DNA from: Terriglobia bacterium
GTDB lineage: Bacteria; Acidobacteriota; Terriglobia; Bryobacterales; Bryobacteraceae
Assembly: GCA_020073145.1 (NCBI GenBank)
Contig: JAIQFS010000029.1
Location: forward strand, 1 to 62,864
DNA: 62,864 nt
Reading direction: 5' to 3'
Shown here: positions 44,855 through 53,862 of the stretch, in pieces
Layout: every line of letters starts with the position of its first letter
Numbering within the stretch: position 1 is the first letter of the stretch
Made by a program: the position numbers and the translations under genes
The notes under the pieces: model-generated
What the model was told of the DNA's origin: nothing
Databases searched by the model: none
The model's input: only the letters and a program-made list of their open reading frames with translations

Positions 44855-46753
44855 TCACGACAGCCCGATCACTTTTCCGGTGTTCGGGTCCAGGTCCACA
44901 TCGTAGTATCCCGGCCGAGTCGACAGGCCCGGCATCGTCGCCATCGTGCCCAGAAGTGGATAGAGGAAGCCCGCGCCCACGCTGGCGCGAATATCCCTCA
45001 CCGGCACCGTGAAGCCGGTGGGCGCACCCTTCAGGTTGGGATCGTGACTCAGGCTCAGGTGCGTCTTGGCCATGCAGATGGGCAGCTTGTCGAAGCCGTT
45101 GCGCGTGTAATGCGCGATCTTCTTTTCGGCTTCTTCGGAGTACTCCACGCCGGCGCCGCCATACACTTCGCGCACGATGGTCTCGATCTTCTCCTTGATG
45201 CTTTTTTCCAGCGGATAGAGGAATTGGAACTGGTTGGGCTTCTCGCAGGCCTTGATCACCGCCTTGCCCAGTTCCACCGCGCCCGCCCCGCCGACCGCCC
45301 AGTGGTTGGCCACCACCGCATCGGAGGCGCCCGCCTCCTTGGCAAGACGCCGCACCAGCTCGATCTCGGCATCCGTATCGGTGGGAAAGCGGTTGATGGC
45401 CACTACGGCCGGCAGCCCGAAGGCGCCCGCGTTGGCGATCATCTTGCGCAGATTACTGCAGCCTTTTTCTAAGAGTTCGAGGTTCTCTTCCATGTAGACG
45501 GCCGCCAGCGGAGATCCCGCCACGACTTTCGGCCCGCCGCCGTGCATCTTGAGGGCCCGAATGGTGGCTACCAGCACCACACCGTCCGGCCGCAAGCCGC
45601 TGTAGCGGCATTTGATGTTGCAGAACTTTTCGAAGCCCATGTCGGCGCCGAAACCGGCCTCGGTCAGAACGTAGCCGTCCGAACCCACCAGCTTGAGCGC
45701 GATCTGATCGGCCACGATCGACGAATTCCCGTGCGCGATGTTGGCGAACGGGCCGGCATGCACGAACGCCGGCGTGCCTTCCAGCGTCTGCATCAGGTTG
45801 GGCATGATGGCGTCTTTCATGAGCACCGCCAGCGCGCCGCTTACCCCCAGATCGTCGGCGCTGATGGGGGTTCCCGCGCGGCTGGCTCCCACCACCATCT
45901 TCCCGAGGCGGTCGCGCATGTCGCCGAGGCTCGTAGTGAGCGCCAGGATCGCCATGATCTCGCTGGCCACCGCGATGTCGAAGCCGGTAACGCGCGTTTT
46001 CCCTTTTTCCTCCGGACCCTGCCCGACGGTGATCTGGCGCAGCATGCGGTCGCTGGTGTCGATCACGCGCCGCCACGTGATGGTGTCGGGATCGATATCG
46101 AGGCGCGCAAAGCGGCTGCGTTCCTCGGGCGTGAGCTCGTTCGGATCGGTTTTGGTGATGCCGAGATTCCGCAGGCGGCGCAGCATCACCGGCGAAAAGC
46201 GCCGGCTGCCGTCTTTCTTGGCGGGGCAGAGGCGATCGTACAACTGTTCGTCGGTGGCGCTGCTCTCATGGAACATGCGCGTATCGAGCGCCGCGGCCAG
46301 CAGGTTGTTGGCGGCGGTGATGGCGTGAATGTCGCCGGTGAGGTGGAGGTTGAAGTCCTCCATGGGAATGATCTGGCTGTAGCCGCCGCCCGCCGCGCCG
46401 CCCTTGATGCCGAAGGTCGGCCCCTGGCTGGGCTGCCGCACGCAGGTGAACACCTTCTTGCCGAGATGCGCTCCTAGAGCCTGGCTGAGCCCCACGGTGG
46501 TGGTGGTCTTGCCTTCGCCCAGCGGAGTCGGGGTGATGGCCGTGACCACGATGTACTTGCCGTTGGGCACATCCTTCAACCGTTCGCGAATCGAGAGCGC
46601 CACCTTGGCCTTGTTCTTACCGTACAGCTCCAACTCGTCGGGAAGTATGCCGGTTTCGGCGGCGATGCGGTCAATCGGAATGGGTTTCGCCGCCTGGGCA
46701 ATGTCGATATCGGAGGGAACCGGGGCAAGCGTCTGCTTCAAGGCGTGTGGCAT
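44855..46753 (-). CDS. fhs: Formate-tetrahydrofolate ligase
   Basis: The product has 632 residues, somewhat longer than the usual 555-560, mainly through an insert at about 190-260. It joins formate to tetrahydrofolate using ATP, feeding one-carbon metabolism. The P-loop [18 protein letters not shown] and the strings [32 protein letters not shown] and KYDLDRFGxx-like region replaced by [20 protein letters not shown] confirm the family. ATG 46753 is used; a frame from 46783 adds only ten residues without support. It is alone on its transcript. Confidence 0.92.
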   Translation of the reverse strand: MPHALKQTLAPVPSDIDIAQAAKPIPIDRIAAETGILPDELELYGKNKAKVALSIRERLKDVPNGKYIVVTAITPTPLGEGKTTTTVGLSQALGAHLGKKVFTCVRQPSQGPTFGIKGGAAGGGYSQIIPMEDFNLHLTGDIHAITAANNLLAAALDTRMFHESSATDEQLYDRLCPAKKDGSRRFSPVMLRRLRNLGITKTDPNELTPEERSRFARLDIDPDTITWRRVIDTSDRMLRQITVGQGPEEKGKTRVTGFDIAVASEIMAILALTTSLGDMRDRLGKMVVGASRAGTPISADDLGVSGALAVLMKDAIMPNLMQTLEGTPAFVHAGPFANIAHGNSSIVADQIALKLVGSDGYVLTEAGFGADMGFEKFCNIKCRYSGLRPDGVVLVATIRALKMHGGGPKVVAGSPLAAVYMEENLELLEKGCSNLRKMIANAGAFGLPAVVAINRFPTDTDAEIELVRRLAKEAGASDAVVANHWAVGGAGAVELGKAVIKACEKPNQFQFLYPLEKSIKEKIETIVREVYGGAGVEYSEEAEKKIAHYTRNGFDKLPICMAKTHLSLSHDPNLKGAPTGFTVPVRDIRASVGAGFLYPLLGTMATMPGLSTRPGYYDVDLDPNTGKVIGLS

Positions 46754-47020
46754 TGAATTGCGTCTTCTTCTTTCCGGGCACACAGGGAGCGAATCAACGT
46801 CCCCGGCGCCACCCCTTCCCGGGAGGCATACTCCGGAAGGGAGATGTCAGATGATCTCTCCTACTGTACTCGGAATTCCGAGATTGGCGCAAACGGGCCA
46901 TCAAGGAATGACGTGACGAGCCTAGTGTCCCGGTGATAGCGGCATCGCTCGCCTTGCCCGCAGTTTCTCGGTGGCGGTTCGCCGCATCCTTGCAAGTGAG
47001 ATGGTGGGGTTCCCGCGACT
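46754..47020. other. Intergenic region with a 14-bp perfect palindrome
   Basis: This 267-base gap lies upstream of fhs and downstream of the methyltransferase gene, so it should hold the fhs promoter on the minus strand. A perfect palindrome CTCGGAATTCCGAG is at 46869-46882, and a weaker inverted repeat (GGAGAT against ATCTCTCC) lies just before it at about 46839-46861. Either could be an operator. No open frame in the gap looks like a gene. Confidence 0.35.
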
Positions 47021-47527
47021 CTAATGGACACCCCGCCGGGCGGCCATCGAGCTGTGCCGAAACCGAGGAAACGGGAACAGCTCCTGCACGCTGGCGCGAT
47101 AGTCCAGGTAGGCCCGCCCGAAGCGCTCGGCCAGATAGTCGTCTTCGCGGTGAATGAGCGATCGGAACGTCAGGTACGCCACGACCGGCGTCAGCAGCAG
47201 CGGCCAGGATCGCGTGAGCAACATCACTCCCGGACCGATGAAGACGATCCAGGCCGCGTAGACCGGATTCCGGACCACGGCGAAGATGCCCGAAGTGGCC
47301 AGTTGGTCGCGATTGTACGCGCGCATGACCGTCGTCACGGCCACAGCCAGCCAGGGGACTCCGATGGCGATCAGGATGCCGCCTGCCGCGAACCACATGG
47401 ATGCGGGGAAGAACCGCATCAGGCAGGCATCCGGCCAGACGAACGTCGCCATCGCGGCGATCGTGGCATACGTCGCCGTGACCAACGTAATGCGCGGCCC
47501 GATGCCGAAGCGGGTTGGTTTGGTCAT
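47021..47527 (-). CDS. Membrane methyltransferase, isoprenylcysteine carboxyl methyltransferase-like
   Basis: The product has 168 residues with four likely membrane helices. The C-terminal signature of the ICMT/phospholipid methyltransferase fold is present: SGIFAVVRNPVYAAWI followed by HREDDYLAERFGRAYLDYRASVQ (the EE/ED-YL-ERFG-Y pattern that binds S-adenosylmethionine). The substrate in bacteria is usually unknown. It is divergent from the acyl-CoA dehydrogenase gene, 99 bases apart. Confidence 0.8.
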   Translation of the reverse strand: MTKPTRFGIGPRITLVTATYATIAAMATFVWPDACLMRFFPASMWFAAGGILIAIGVPWLAVAVTTVMRAYNRDQLATSGIFAVVRNPVYAAWIVFIGPGVMLLTRSWPLLLTPVVAYLTFRSLIHREDDYLAERFGRAYLDYRASVQELFPFPRFRHSSMAARRGVH

Positions 47528-47626
47528 ATTTCAGCTCCGTCAGTCTTCTTCTGAGGGGACTATAGCTCCGCGCTCCGGCTACGGCAACGCCGTCCCAGAG
47601 ACCGTATACTGTTGGCAACGACTGCT

Positions 47627-49381
47627 ATGACGCTGACGCAAACCAAGGGCGGGGCCTTCCTGACCGAAGACCGCACGCCGGAAGAAATCTTCACTCCCGA
47701 GGATCTGACCGAGCAGCACCTCGCCATCGCCCGGACCTCCGACGACTTCTGGGCCAAGGAAGTGGCGCCGCATCTCGAGGCCATTCGCCACCAGGAGCCA
47801 GGCGTAGTCCGAAAAGTCTTGACGAAAGCCGCCGAACTGGGGCTGCTGGCCATCCCAATCCCCGAAAAATTCGGCGGCATGGAGCTGGATCTCGCCTCCG
47901 CCATGGTGGCCGCCGAACATCTGGGCCGCGACGGCTCGTATGCCGCCTGGGAAGGCGGGCATTCCGGGATCGGCACGTTGCCGATTCTCTACTTCGGCAA
48001 TGAACAGCAGAAGCAGAAATACCTTCCGAAACTGGCAAAAATCGAAATGCTGGCCGCTTATGCACTGACCGAGCCGCAGGCCGGATCCGACGCCCTGGCG
48101 TGCCGGACCCGCGCCGATCTCAGCCCGGATGGAAAGCACTACATCCTGAACGGGCAGAAGATGTGGATCACCAACGGCGGCCAGGCCGATCTCTTCACCG
48201 TCTTCGCCAAAGTAGGCGGCGAGAAGTTCACCGCCTTCTTGGTGGAGCGCGCGTTCGGGGTCAAGAGCGGCGCGGAAGAACAGAAGATGGGGATCAAGGG
48301 CAGTTCGACCACGGCATTGTACTTCGATAACGTGCCGGTTCCCGTCGAAAACGTGCTGGGCGAGATCGGTCGCGGCCACATCATCGCGCTCAACGTGCTC
48401 AACATCGGCCGGCTGAAACTGGGGCCGGCGTGCGTCGGCGGCGCCAAGGACGTGCTGGCCCTTTCCCTCAAATACGCCAAGGAACGCAAGGCGTTCGGAT
48501 CGCCCATCGCCGAGTTCGGCGCCATCCAGCACAAGCTAGCCGAGATGGCCATACGGATCTACGCCACGGAATCCATTTCCTGGCGCGTCGTCGGCCTCAT
48601 CGACAGCCGGCTCGAAGATTTCTCCTGGGATAAGCCCGACGCGCCCCAAACGATCCTGCGGGCCGTGGAAGAATACGCCGCGGAATGTTCGATGGTCAAG
48701 GTGATCGCTTCCGAGATGCTGGACTACGTGGTGGATGAAGGCGTGCAGATCCACGGCGGCTATGGCTACCACCAGGATTACGCCGTGGAGCGCGCGTACC
48801 GCGATTCGCGCATCAACCGCATTTTCGAAGGCACCAACGAAATCAACCGCCTGGTGACCGTGGGCATGCTGCTCAAACGCGCCGCGCGCGGACAACTGCC
48901 GCTGGTAGCCGCCGTGCAAAAGGTGCTGGCCGAGGTTCTCAGCGCGCCGGCCGCCTCCGACGGCGCCGACGAAGAGGCCCGGCTTGTCGCCAACGCCAAG
49001 AAAATCGCACTGATGGCGATTGGGATCGCTTATCAGAAGTATCTGGACGCGATCGAGAAGCAGCAGGAAGTGGTGATGAGCATCGCCGACTTGATGATGG
49101 AGGTCTTCGCCATGGAATCGGTGCTCTTGCGAACACGAAGGCTGGCCTCAGTGGGCAAGGGAGGCAACGCGGCCGATTGGTGCGCGGTATTCCTTCGCGA
49201 CGCCATGGCCCGGATGGAAATTGCCGCGCGCGGAGTTCTGGGCGCGTGCTCGGAAGGCGATGCGTTGCGAACCAATATGGCGGTCCTGCGCCGTCTCGCC
49301 AAATACGAGCCGGTCAACGCCGTGGCCCTGCGCCGTCAGATCGCCGCCCGCCTCCTGGCGCGCGAACGGTACGGAGTGTGA
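47627..49381 (+). CDS. Acyl-CoA dehydrogenase, long form
   Basis: The product has 584 residues. The first 400 form the FAD-binding dehydrogenase: ALTEPQAGSDALACRT, WITNGGQADLFTVFA, MGIKGSSTTALYFDNVPVP, and the catalytic Glu in RINRIFEGTNEINR. The extra C-terminal 170 residues are helical, as in the VLCAD-like group, and may touch the membrane. It oxidises fatty acyl-CoA in beta-oxidation. ATG 47627 is preferred over a TTG at 47612. No electron-transfer flavoprotein genes are nearby. Confidence 0.9.
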   Translation: MTLTQTKGGAFLTEDRTPEEIFTPEDLTEQHLAIARTSDDFWAKEVAPHLEAIRHQEPGVVRKVLTKAAELGLLAIPIPEKFGGMELDLASAMVAAEHLGRDGSYAAWEGGHSGIGTLPILYFGNEQQKQKYLPKLAKIEMLAAYALTEPQAGSDALACRTRADLSPDGKHYILNGQKMWITNGGQADLFTVFAKVGGEKFTAFLVERAFGVKSGAEEQKMGIKGSSTTALYFDNVPVPVENVLGEIGRGHIIALNVLNIGRLKLGPACVGGAKDVLALSLKYAKERKAFGSPIAEFGAIQHKLAEMAIRIYATESISWRVVGLIDSRLEDFSWDKPDAPQTILRAVEEYAAECSMVKVIASEMLDYVVDEGVQIHGGYGYHQDYAVERAYRDSRINRIFEGTNEINRLVTVGMLLKRAARGQLPLVAAVQKVLAEVLSAPAASDGADEEARLVANAKKIALMAIGIAYQKYLDAIEKQQEVVMSIADLMMEVFAMESVLLRTRRLASVGKGGNAADWCAVFLRDAMARMEIAARGVLGACSEGDALRTNMAVLRRLAKYEPVNAVALRRQIAARLLARERYGV

Positions 49382-49397
49382 GCAAGCCCCTGGAACG

Positions 49398-49622
49398 CTA
49401 GGGCCCCGACGCTCCCGCCGGCGGCGGGACCTGCGGCGCCGATTCTTCCAGCAGACTGGCCGTCTTCTTCGCCGCCCGCGCCAGATGCTGCAGTTCGGCC
49501 GCGGCCGTGGCGAATCCTGCCTCGTTTCCTCCTTCACTGGCCGCTTCCACCGACGCGCTGAGCCCCAGCAGGTTGGTCTGGAACGCGATCCCTTCCAACG
49601 CGGATTTCTGAGTAATCTTCAT
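49398..49622 (-). CDS. Chemoreceptor signalling-tip fragment
   Basis: The product has 74 residues. ALEGIAFQTNLLGLSASVEA is the hairpin tip of methyl-accepting chemotaxis proteins, the part that binds CheA and CheW, and a short downstream helix follows (GFATAAAELQHLARAA). Sensor, membrane and methylation regions are missing. It starts 10 bases after the thiE stop, so it lies in the same transcript. It may be a fragment of a lost receptor or a genuine mini-protein. It ends in a Pro-rich tail. Confidence 0.55.
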   Translation of the reverse strand: MKITQKSALEGIAFQTNLLGLSASVEAASEGGNEAGFATAAAELQHLARAAKKTASLLEESAPQVPPPAGASGP

Positions 49623-49632
49623 CTCACCGGAC

Positions 49633-50220
49633 TTATCGGATGATTAGCCCGTTTCCTGAACGCTGAAACATCGAAATCCCCGCTATTCCCGCGGCCCCCG
49701 CGGCCAGACAGTCCGCCGCGTTTCCTTCCGTGACTCCACCCAACGCCAGCACCGGAATCCCCACCGAGAGAGCGGCCTGACGCAGCCCCTCGAGGCCTTG
49801 CGGCGGACCGTAGCCGGGCTTGGACGTCGTCGCAAACACCGGACCGAACACGGCAAAGTCCGCGCCTTCCCGCCCGGCAGCCTGCACCTCCGCCACCGCG
49901 TGCGTCGAGACGCCGATCAGGAAACCGGCGGGCGCCATCGCCCGCAGCGTTCGTGGCGCCACCGAGTCCCCCGGAAGATGCACTCCGTGAGCACCGCAGG
50001 CGAGCGCGACGTCCGCGCGATCGTTCACCAGAATCCGCGTATCGCTCCCGGCCGCCAGCCCCACCACGCACTGCACCAGCTCACATAGCTCGCGGGCAAG
50101 CATGTCCTTCTCGCGAACCTGGATGCGTTCCACCCCGCTGGCCACGGCCCGCCGCACGCAGGCGACCAGCGCCTCGGCGCCTCCGGCCGCGCGGCGGTCG
50201 GTGATGTAATAGCGCAGCAT
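49633..50220 (-). CDS. thiE: Thiamine-phosphate synthase
   Basis: The product has 195 residues, slightly short for the family. It joins the thiazole and pyrimidine halves of thiamine. The TIM-barrel motifs are present: [47 protein letters not shown] (diphosphate loop) and VLALGGV. Its start overlaps the stop of the fmdE-like gene (TGATG), so it is translationally coupled. It does not lie next to other thiamine genes. Confidence 0.9.
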   Translation of the reverse strand: MLRYYITDRRAAGGAEALVACVRRAVASGVERIQVREKDMLARELCELVQCVVGLAAGSDTRILVNDRADVALACGAHGVHLPGDSVAPRTLRAMAPAGFLIGVSTHAVAEVQAAGREGADFAVFGPVFATTSKPGYGPPQGLEGLRQAALSVGIPVLALGGVTEGNAADCLAAGAAGIAGISMFQRSGNGLIIR

Positions 50221-50807
50221 CAGAGCGGTTCGTAGTACCGCTCGCCGGCGCAGCCACGGCACCACGCCCGGCCTTCGCGCATCACTTCCCGTTTGAAGTT
50301 GATGCCTTCGCCGCATTGCGTGCACACCACCCGCGCGGCCTTGTAGCCGGGCAGATCCTCGGGACCGATATGCACCCGCACCCACTGCGAATCGAACAGC
50401 TCTTCATCGGCAAGCTCGCGGTACGCGCGCATCTGCTGCTGATTCTTGTCGGCGACAGCAGGATAAAGCTCGCGCGCGCGCTGCTTGGAAGTTTCGCGCG
50501 CCACCAGACGGACCGCGCGCTGGTCGCGCAGATCGCAGAAGGTGGCCGCCACCTTGCCGAAATCGCGGAACTTGAGCGCCCGCTTGCCCAGTCGGCAGCC
50601 GGTCACTACCGGGATGGCGTCGGTGGCGCAGCGGTCGATCTCGACATAGGTCACCAGCCGTTTGCGGTCCGCGCCCGCCGGATCGTCCAGCCCCAGCAGC
50701 CTCACCCCGTACAGCGCCATCCGCAGCCCCAGCACCTGACCGGCGCACATGTGGCCGTGAGCCTGCTCGGCCAACTGCTCGTACTCAGCGAAGGTTTTCA
50801 GCGGCAT
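50220..50807 (-). CDS. FmdE family protein with C-terminal zinc ribbon
   Basis: The product has 195 residues. The N-terminal domain resembles subunit E of molybdenum formylmethanofuran dehydrogenase: [38 protein letters not shown] and DFGKVAATF. The C-terminal part has CTQCGEG and CRGC, a four-Cys zinc ribbon of TraR/FmdE kind. Such proteins accompany molybdate genes in many bacteria; the exact function is not known. It lies between modC (2 bases) and thiE (overlap) in one operon. Confidence 0.82.
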   Translation of the reverse strand: MPLKTFAEYEQLAEQAHGHMCAGQVLGLRMALYGVRLLGLDDPAGADRKRLVTYVEIDRCATDAIPVVTGCRLGKRALKFRDFGKVAATFCDLRDQRAVRLVARETSKQRARELYPAVADKNQQQMRAYRELADEELFDSQWVRVHIGPEDLPGYKAARVVCTQCGEGINFKREVMREGRAWCRGCAGERYYEPL

Positions 50808-50809
50808 GG

Positions 50810-51847
50810 TTACAGAACGCGCAACGCTGCGGGCGGAAACTCCACCTGCCATCCTCTATTATCCTTCTGCCGCTCGTAGTCTTCCCGGGAAAGATCGGCA
50901 AAGATGCCGCCGGCGAACTCCAGACGCACGCACCGCGCGAGGTGCGAGGCGCGGACCAGTTGTGCGCCTAGGCCGTTCACGATTCCCTCCGTGCCGGTCG
51001 CGTGCGCGCGCACGCGCTCGGGACGAATGGCGATCCACACGCGGTCGCCGCGAAAGTGGCCCGGGAAGTACGGGCCGGTCAGCACCTGACGCCCGGAGGC
51101 CAGATCCAGCTCGAGGCGGCTGCTGTTGCGGCCCGGGTCGAGCCCGGCGATCGTGCACTCAAACACGTTCGGAATCCCCACCAGGCGCGCCACCGCCACC
51201 GATTCGGGCTGGTCCAGCACCTCAGCCGGGCTTCCGCGCTGTAAGACGCGGCCGCCTTCCAAGACCAGCATCCGGTCCGCCAGCAGGCAGCACCGGTCGA
51301 GATCGCGCGTCGCCAGCAGCACTGGCCCGGCGAACTCGGCGCGGAGCTGGCGGAAGAGCCCGCCGGGCCAGTCCGGGTCGTCCAGCAGTAGGAGCGCCGG
51401 ATGGGCTATCAGCGCGCGGGCCAGCGTAGCGCGGGGTTTCTGCGATGGATCCAGCCCGCCCGGCCGGCGCAACGCGGCGTCCGACAGGCCGAAGCGCTCC
51501 AGCATTTCGGCGATGCGCCGATAACGCTCCAGCCGCGCCCCGCGGGCGGCGAAACCCAGGTTCTGCCGCACCGTCATGTGCGGAAACAGCGTATCCCCCT
51601 GCGGAATGTAGCCGCAATTCCGGCGTCGCGCCGGCACGTCAACGCGGGCTTCGGCGTCAAACAGCAAGACGTCATCGCGCAGGATGCGCCCCGAATCGGG
51701 CAGTATGAACCCGGCGAGCGCCTGCAGGATCACCGTCTTCCCAGAGCCTGTCTCTCCATAGATCCCCGTGACCCCCTCGCCGATCTCGAATTCCACGTCC
51801 AGAGAGAAGGACGGCGGAAACTTCTTTCCGATCCGAGCGTGCGTCAT
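50810..51847 (-). CDS. modC: ModC-like ABC ATPase with degenerate catalytic motifs
   Basis: The product has 345 residues. It has the ModC layout: ATPase about 1-215 and molybdate-binding TOBE region to the end. Walker A is GETGSGKT. Several active-site motifs deviate. The signature that is normally LSGGQ reads GGLDPSQKPRATLARAL. Walker B is LLLLDDP, with Asp in place of the catalytic Glu. The switch His is Arg (LLATRDLD). ATP turnover may therefore be slow or lost. The start ATG 51847 overlaps the modB stop (ATGA). Confidence 0.75.
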   Translation of the reverse strand: MTHARIGKKFPPSFSLDVEFEIGEGVTGIYGETGSGKTVILQALAGFILPDSGRILRDDVLLFDAEARVDVPARRRNCGYIPQGDTLFPHMTVRQNLGFAARGARLERYRRIAEMLERFGLSDAALRRPGGLDPSQKPRATLARALIAHPALLLLDDPDWPGGLFRQLRAEFAGPVLLATRDLDRCCLLADRMLVLEGGRVLQRGSPAEVLDQPESVAVARLVGIPNVFECTIAGLDPGRNSSRLELDLASGRQVLTGPYFPGHFRGDRVWIAIRPERVRAHATGTEGIVNGLGAQLVRASHLARCVRLEFAGGIFADLSREDYERQKDNRGWQVEFPPAALRVL

Positions 51848-52254
51848 AGCCCGGAGGCGATCGCCCACTCCGTGACAATCCGAACCCACGCGATCACCGT
51901 GGCGATGGCGATCCAGCGCCATGCCTGCGGCGCCAACAACCGCCAAAAAATGCGCCACTCCGATGCGCCGAGAGAGCGGGCGACGCTACCGTAATCCTGG
52001 TTCAGGTTCCGAAATCGGCTGCCCGTGATGAGCGCCACGAAAGGAAGACCGGCGACCACGCCGGCGGGAGTCAGGAAGCCTCGCCATCTCAGACCCGTGA
52101 GAATCACGGTCGGAACTACCAAGAAGACCACCAGGGCCGCCACGATGGGCCACCCCCGGAGCCAGATTCGCTGGGACAGGAGATACGCGATCCCCACGCC
52201 CAGCAGCAGCGAACCTGCGGTCGCCAGCCACACACCTGTCCAATCGAAGGCCAT
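51844..52254 (-). CDS. modB: Short ModB-like ABC permease
   Basis: The product has 136 residues; ModB is usually about 220-230. Four helices are visible and the cytoplasmic EAA loop is present (SVARSLGASEWRIFWRLLAP), which contacts ModC. Residues corresponding to about 80-90 of the family's length are missing, mostly from the first half. No ModA substrate-binding gene is in the window. It starts 13 bases after the tnaA stop. The shortened permease and the altered ATPase together suggest a decaying or repurposed transporter. Confidence 0.65.
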   Translation of the reverse strand: MAFDWTGVWLATAGSLLLGVGIAYLLSQRIWLRGWPIVAALVVFLVVPTVILTGLRWRGFLTPAGVVAGLPFVALITGSRFRNLNQDYGSVARSLGASEWRIFWRLLAPQAWRWIAIATVIAWVRIVTEWAIASGL

Positions 52255-52267
52255 TCGGGTTTCCCAA

Positions 52268-53614
52268 TTATAGCTGCCGGAATCGCGCGCTGAAATGGCG
52301 CAAAAACGGCGGCTCTTCGACAATTTCCAAACCGCGGATTTCCTGCTTGCGCGCGTTGACTTCCAGAATGGCTTCCACGACGTAATCGATGTGGCTCTGC
52401 GTATAGACGCGGCGCGGAATTGCCAGCCGCAGCAGTTCATGGCGGGCGGCTTCGCCGAACATCACCGATCCGATTTCCACCGAGCGAATCCCGGCGTGAC
52501 GGTACAGCTCGACGGCCAGCGCCTGTCCCGGGAACTGCGGCGGCGGAATGTGCGGCAGCATGCGGGCGGCGTCGATGTAGATCGCGTGGCCGCCGGGCGG
52601 CTCGACGATGGGCACGCCGTGATCGGCAATGTGCCGGCCCAGGTAGCCGGTCGAGGCGATGCGGTAGCGCAGGTAGTCGGGGTCGAGCACTTCCTCCAGG
52701 CCCACCGCGATGGCGTCCAGGTCGCGGCCGGCCAGCCCGCCGTACGTCGGAAAGCCCTCCGTCAGGATCAGCAGGTTGGTTTCCTGCTGGGCCAGCCGGT
52801 CGTCATTGGTCGAAAGAAATCCGCCGATGTTGGCGAAGGCGTCCTTCTTCGCCGAAAACGTGCAGCCGTCGGCCAGGGAGAACATCTTCTGCGCAATCTG
52901 CTTGGGCGACCACGACCCATACCCCGCTTCCCGCTCGTGGATGAACCAGGCGTTCTCGGCAAACCGGCAGGCGTCCAGATAGAGCGGGATGCCGTGCCGC
53001 GCGCACACCCGCTGCACCGCCTCCAGGTTGGCCATCGAGACCGGCTGGCCGCCGCCCGAATTGTTCGTGACCGTGACGATGACCAGGGGAATCTTCCCCG
53101 GCCCTTCCACCGCAATCAAGGACTCCAGGGCGGCCACGTCCAGGTTCCCCTTGAAGTCCAGCCGCGCCTGCGTGTCGGCGGCCTCGGGGATCGGGAGGTC
53201 GACGGCCCGTGCACCGGTGAATTCGATGTTGGCCCGCGTGGTGTCGAAGTGGGTGTTGTTCGGCACGATGTTCCCCGGCTTGCACATCACCGTGAACAGA
53301 ATGCGTTCCGCTGCCCGCCCCTGATGCGTGGGGATCATGTGCCGGAACCCCGTCAGCTCGTCGGCTACCCGCTTCAGACGGAAGAAGCTTTCACTGCCGG
53401 CGTAGGACTCGTCCCCCCGCATCACCGCCGCCCACTGCTCCGTGGACATCGCGCTGGTGCCCGAGTCGGTCAGCAGGTCGATCAGAATGTGACGGGCTTC
53501 GATGCCAAACAGGTTGTAGCCGGCCTGTTCGAGGTACTGCTCCCGCTCGGCCGCCGTGCTGTGCCGCAGGGGCTCCACGCTTTTGATGCGAAACGGCTCA
53601 ATGATGGTCCTCAC
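52268..53614 (-). CDS. tnaA: Tryptophanase
   Basis: The product has 448 residues, a PLP enzyme of the beta-eliminating lyase group. The PLP Lys is in FSAKKDAFANIGGF. Two residues separate tryptophanase from tyrosine phenol-lyase: Asp in HFDTTRANIEFTG (tyrosine phenol-lyase has Thr) and His in FLRHFSARF near the C-terminus (tyrosine phenol-lyase has Phe). Both indicate tryptophanase, which makes indole, pyruvate and ammonia. It is the first gene of the operon with modB, modC, fmdE, thiE and the MCP fragment. There is no tnaC leader peptide or tnaB permease seen. Confidence 0.88.
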   Translation of the reverse strand: MRTIIEPFRIKSVEPLRHSTAAEREQYLEQAGYNLFGIEARHILIDLLTDSGTSAMSTEQWAAVMRGDESYAGSESFFRLKRVADELTGFRHMIPTHQGRAAERILFTVMCKPGNIVPNNTHFDTTRANIEFTGARAVDLPIPEAADTQARLDFKGNLDVAALESLIAVEGPGKIPLVIVTVTNNSGGGQPVSMANLEAVQRVCARHGIPLYLDACRFAENAWFIHEREAGYGSWSPKQIAQKMFSLADGCTFSAKKDAFANIGGFLSTNDDRLAQQETNLLILTEGFPTYGGLAGRDLDAIAVGLEEVLDPDYLRYRIASTGYLGRHIADHGVPIVEPPGGHAIYIDAARMLPHIPPPQFPGQALAVELYRHAGIRSVEIGSVMFGEAARHELLRLAIPRRVYTQSHIDYVVEAILEVNARKQEIRGLEIVEEPPFLRHFSARFRQL

Positions 53615-53862
53615 GCAGTTGATTATAGTTGCTACAAACGGCCTTTACGACTTCTTTATGAGCGCCGCAATTCCCATGATTCGGCAAGGCTTAGGCTTAT
53701 CAAAGGTTTTTCAATGCGGCACATAAAAATTATTGTCTTGTGAGTGTAACGGGCCCGGTTTTAAGATCCGAATACAGTTCGCAAGTCGCCGCACTCTGTC
53801 GTGGGCGAGACCCGGCGGCTCTCGCGCCGTAAGGGGAAAACTCGATACATCTCAGGAGAATT
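53615..53862. promoter_or_regulatory. Divergent promoter region between tnaA and the porin gene
   Basis: This 248-base region serves tnaA (minus) and the porin gene (plus). It is AT-richer than the flanks, above all at 53620-53745. On the plus strand the ATG at 53863 is preceded by CAGGAG at 53853-53858, a good ribosome-binding site. No unambiguous -35/-10 pair could be fixed. Confidence 0.4.

Noticed and set aside
52295-53743. Plus-strand frame of 482 codons opposite tnaA
   Set aside because: The minus strand encodes a complete tryptophanase with PLP site and diagnostic residues. The plus reading is Arg/Gln-rich noise.
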